DNA from: Epinephelus fuscoguttatus
Taxonomy: Eukaryota; Chordata; Actinopteri; Perciformes; Serranidae
Direction: 5' to 3'
Length of the DNA stretch: 64,000 bases
Assembly: GCF_011397635.1 (NCBI RefSeq)
Contig: NC_064754.1
Coordinates: forward strand, 29,120,543 to 29,184,542
The notes under the pieces are model-generated. The model saw only the letters and a list, made by a program, of their open reading frames with translations, did not search any database and was not told the origin of the DNA. This document shows positions 61,301-64,000 of this stretch, one piece after another. Numbering within the stretch: position 1 is the stretch's first letter; each line of letters starts with the position of its first letter. A program made the translations under genes and the position numbers.

Positions 61301-63890
61301 AATACAAATTAAACTTAAGGTAGCCTACTAGAATAATATAATCAATTGCTTTCTCAGTCCACCAGATGCATTTTGCTGCTGCAAAAAATGGCTGTGAGAT
61401 GAACAGACTGAAAACTTTATCTTATGAGATAAAACAGATGTTGACAAAGTTTTACTTTGAGGACACAATTCACAGTTGACAAAACATGTAATGATAAATT
61501 GCAATCTGTCACAATATATTGTATCGCAATATTCAGCATATTGCAACATATTTAAAACGCAATAATATTGTTTTGTGACTGAAGTATATTAATGATATTG
61601 TATCGTGGATCCTCTGGTGATTCCCACCCCTAGTTATTAGCTACCTAAAAAAATCTTTATCAGTCCATGTGTATGTTATATTAAGAATATTTTCGCTGTT
61701 TTACTTTGGGGTCACACAGCCCTTTCCGGCGTGAAACTGAAGCCGTTACTTCAAAGCCACCAAACTCCATTTACAGAAATAGTCTCTTTAGAATACAGCA
61801 GTTGCTGGTCTCACTGCCTTCATCAGTCAGTGTGTTAGGTAAAGGGGTGAAAATATTTTTAATTACAGTATAACGTACACATAAACTGATGTTGGCTTTT
61901 TTACAGTAGGTGGCTAAAATTGAAACATGTTTTGTTGCGGCCTCTTCCACAGCAGTACATTGCTTAGCCTCCATGCCAGTAGACTTGGTTTATCAAAGAT
62001 GATAGCAAAGCGACACAGTGCATAAAATAAGCACAGTAGAAACATCAGACAGGTCGGACATTTGTGTTTGACTTTATATCTTTACAGTATCGTTACAGTG
62101 ACCCTGAAAATGACGACAGAAATGATTGAGTTTGTCGATTTCATTTATCTTCGCAATTCAAAACAATTGCCAGTTGTTGAACTGGAGGTCGGTCTACACC
62201 CTGTTGGAATGTTTTGCAGTGTATGTGAATGACATCAGTTGACAGGACATAAACATTGACCCAAGCTGTTGCCTAGCAGTGCATTTGAAATGGTCTATAT
62301 CAGTGGTTCCCAACTGGTGCAGCCACAGGGTCCAGATTTCTCCTTAGTCATTAGTTCAAGGTCCACACAGTTAAGTGTATTCAGTGTCATACTTGTGGTT
62401 GGTCACGTCGTTGAGCTAGTTTGCTGTCTCTGTTAAGTAGCTGTCCATTAGTCACTCACTCTACAGCAGGAAACGGCGCTTAAAAATAAAAGCTTTGCGC
62501 CAGAAATTAACTGTACTTCGAAATTAAGCGTGACTTATACAAACTTAACAGGTTCACGAGTCACTTGCAGTCCATTCAGAATGGACCCATGACCCACCAG
62601 TTGGGAACCACTGGTCTATATGATAACACAAGCTGACTTTTGATAAATAACATGGATGATTTTAAAGTGAAAATAGACAATGTTTTGCTTTAACTTATCA
62701 GTCTGAGGTAAATGATTGCACAATTTAATGGCTTAAGAATAAAGACACCATCTGTGTTTAGATTGGTTCCCTATCAGCCTCACTTTCACTGTGCAGTTCT
62801 GTCTGCCAGCTGGTATGATCTCCTGGCAAAATGAAGGCTCGATTTGTAGCACAAAGGAAGTGCATCAACGATTGTGCAACCAAAACAGGAAGAGGATAGC
62901 ACTTTTTTCTACCCAGTCATTATCAGTTGCTGTACCCAGTTATCAAAGAGTAGGCCTATCTGTGTAGGTCTTTTGCCGTTTCTATCCCCAGTAGCTGAAA
63001 TGGGGGTCAGTGGAACGACAAAATGTAACTGTGGAAACTGAGGTAGTTGTCAAATTGCTTCAACTGAATAAACATGGAGAGGATACATCATGCAATAATT
63101 CACAAGAAAGAAGCAAAACCTTTCACCTTTTTGTCTTCCTGGTTAATCATCTTGCATAGGCCTACTTTCAGATTCATCTTCCGAACGCTTGCAGGGTCCC
63201 GACCCCCAGTTTGGGAACCACTGACTTAAGCTGTTATGACAGTCACTTGTACCGTACAGATGTTGTTGTCTCTCTGCCTCTCGTAGGTTGAAACAACAGG
63301 GGACAAGGGAGCAGTTCAGCTACAATGAGGTATGTCACTGCAGCATATGTCACTATGGTTGAACATGTAACACCAGCTTCTGAGGCAGGTTATAAATACC
63401 ACCGTAGCATTTCACACCGCTCTACATCTTCAACTGTGAAACCTAACACCGCCCTTAATAGATGACCTTGACTTCATCCATGTGTCCTCATCTGCCCTCT
63501 GATTCAAAACCGTTCGTGAGGCCGCAGAGTGGGAAGGCCTGATATGGTGAGCAGGTAGCAGGGTGTCACAGTGTGGCGTGGGGACAGTTGTCGACAATGT
63601 TTTCAGCTTCGGGGAAGGTTGAGCTGCAGCTGTCTGTATTATCTATATAACTATTATTTTTTTTACCCCATGCAGCAAACAGAGGCGTACACACCACTCT
63701 TGCCATCAGATATTTTTAAGCCAGTCACATCAGGACATTGAATCCATCTGAAGTGTTTGTTTTACACTATAGATTTTCTGCCAGTGTAATAGTGCTGACA
63801 CATCATTCACATGACACAATATTTCTCTCCTCTTTTTACCAACTGTAGGTGGTGCTGAAGGGAGCAAGCAAGAAATTGAGCCTTCTAGGA
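57607..63890 (+). CDS. rnf122: RNF122, membrane RING ubiquitin ligase, N-terminal four coding exons
   Basis: Exons 57607-57631, 59550-59703, 63287-63329 and 63849-63890 give 88 residues in one frame; the gene continues past the window. The start [15 protein letters not shown] matches RNF122 (MHPFQWCNGC). A single membrane segment follows at about 30-56, with [20 protein letters not shown] and LIFCCYLF. Then [19 protein letters not shown] leads into the place where the RING-H2 domain starts in the family. The RING itself is not visible. RNF24 is the close relative but lacks the MQPFQWCNG opening. Family members sit in endomembranes and ubiquitinate partners. The first coding exon contributes only 25 nt. 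Confidence 0.93.
57632..59549. other. rnf122 intron 1
   Basis: It contains two CA runs (58207-58243 and 58292-58352). No gene was recognised. Confidence 0.5.
58207..58352. repeat. Pair of CA microsatellites
   Basis: CA runs at 58207-58243 and 58292-58352, separated by about 48 bases of unrelated sequence. Confidence 0.95.
60190..60460 (-). repeat. Dispersed teleost repeat (copy 3 of the family at 15170)
   Basis: GTGAATATTGGACTCACATTC is the inverted counterpart of the block near 15340-15365. Located in rnf122 intron 2. Confidence 0.4.
60843..61632. mobile_element. hAT-like non-autonomous element, host of a nested SINE
   Basis: The left end TAGGGGTGAGGGAA and the inverted right end TAGGGGTGGGAATC share TAGGGGTG. 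It is flanked by 8-bp near-duplicates: GTTGTTAG at 60835-60842 and GTTATTAG at 61633-61640. Eight-base target duplications are characteristic of hAT elements. The body is rich in ATCGTATC and CAATATT words and has no transposase. About 340 bases are a later SINE insertion. Confidence 0.7.
60930..61253 (-). mobile_element. SINE inserted in the hAT-like element, minus orientation
   Basis: Same family as 51232-51575, inverted: CTTTGGACTGTGGGAGGAAG and GGGATCGAACCGGCAACCC (B-box region). It is flanked by a perfect 15-bp duplication, AGTGTCAAGAATCTT, at 60915-60929 and 61254-61268. This duplication marks LINE-driven retroposition. Confidence 0.85.
62301..62613. mobile_element. hAT-like non-autonomous element with intact target duplication
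   Basis: Both ends read CAGTGGTTCCCAACTGGTG inwards, a terminus typical of hAT elements. Perfect 8-bp duplications GTCTATAT lie at 62293-62300 and 62614-62621. The length is 313 bases with no coding capacity. A partial relative lies at 20129-20215. Confidence 0.85.
63195..63223. mobile_element. Isolated right end of another hAT-like element
   Basis: GGTCCCGACCCCCAGTTTGG followed by GAACCACTG reads, inverted, as a CAGTGGTTCCCAAACTGGGG terminus. No matching left end was found upstream, so it is probably truncated. Confidence 0.45.
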
Positions 63891-64000
63891 GTAAGTCATT
63901 CTCTCTGCAAAAACCTTTACACGATATTTGGTCTCAACATATGTCGTTATGATCTGTGTGAGCTGCGCACACGTCATATTGCCCACCCTGCTTCCGTGCC

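Overview
The window is nuclear DNA of a teleost (spiny-rayed type) fish. The evidence is intron-containing vertebrate genes with GT-AG splice sites, many short CA repeats, and a dense set of tRNA-derived SINEs and short inverted-repeat DNA transposons of teleost type. Nothing bacterial, organellar or viral was recognised.

Nine protein-coding genes can be read. From left to right: the last three exons of a pld5-like phospholipase-D family gene (+, 1547-2650); a complete girdin-family gene, ccdc88a-like (+, 6311-27785, 29 coding exons, 1,856 residues); mettl26 (+, 28654-31767); wfikkn1 (-, 32638-34543); rab40c (-, 37601-40615); a zp3-type egg-coat gene (+, 41833-44884); itprip (-, 45295-47199); calhm1 (+, 49752-52235); and the first four coding exons of rnf122 (+, 57607-63890, running off the window before its RING domain). 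For ccdc88a, mettl26, rab40c, zp3, calhm1 and the visible part of rnf122, my exon joins sum to a multiple of three. This supports the models.

The block mettl26-wfikkn1-rab40c matches a gene group I know from human 16p13.3, and itprip and calhm1 both lie on human 10q24-q25. The window therefore joins several ancestral blocks, with an egg-coat gene between them. The genes do not form one pathway. ccdc88a acts in actin and G-protein signalling, rab40c in ubiquitin ligation, rnf122 as a membrane RING ligase, wfikkn1 as a secreted TGF-beta-family antagonist, and calhm1 with itprip in ion channels and calcium signalling.

Spaces between exons are rich in fossil mobile elements. Several are clear: two elements bounded by TTAA (11573-12192, 29745-30467), a hAT-like element with a SINE inserted in it (60843-61632), a hAT-like element with a perfect 8-bp target duplication (62301-62613), and SINEs at 9752, 38617 and 51232. 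The most interesting coding observation is the ccdc88a-like protein. It keeps the girdin N-terminus, coiled-coil ends and C-terminal landmarks, but the middle of its coiled coil is replaced by a low-complexity segment and I find no G-alpha-binding (GBA) motif.
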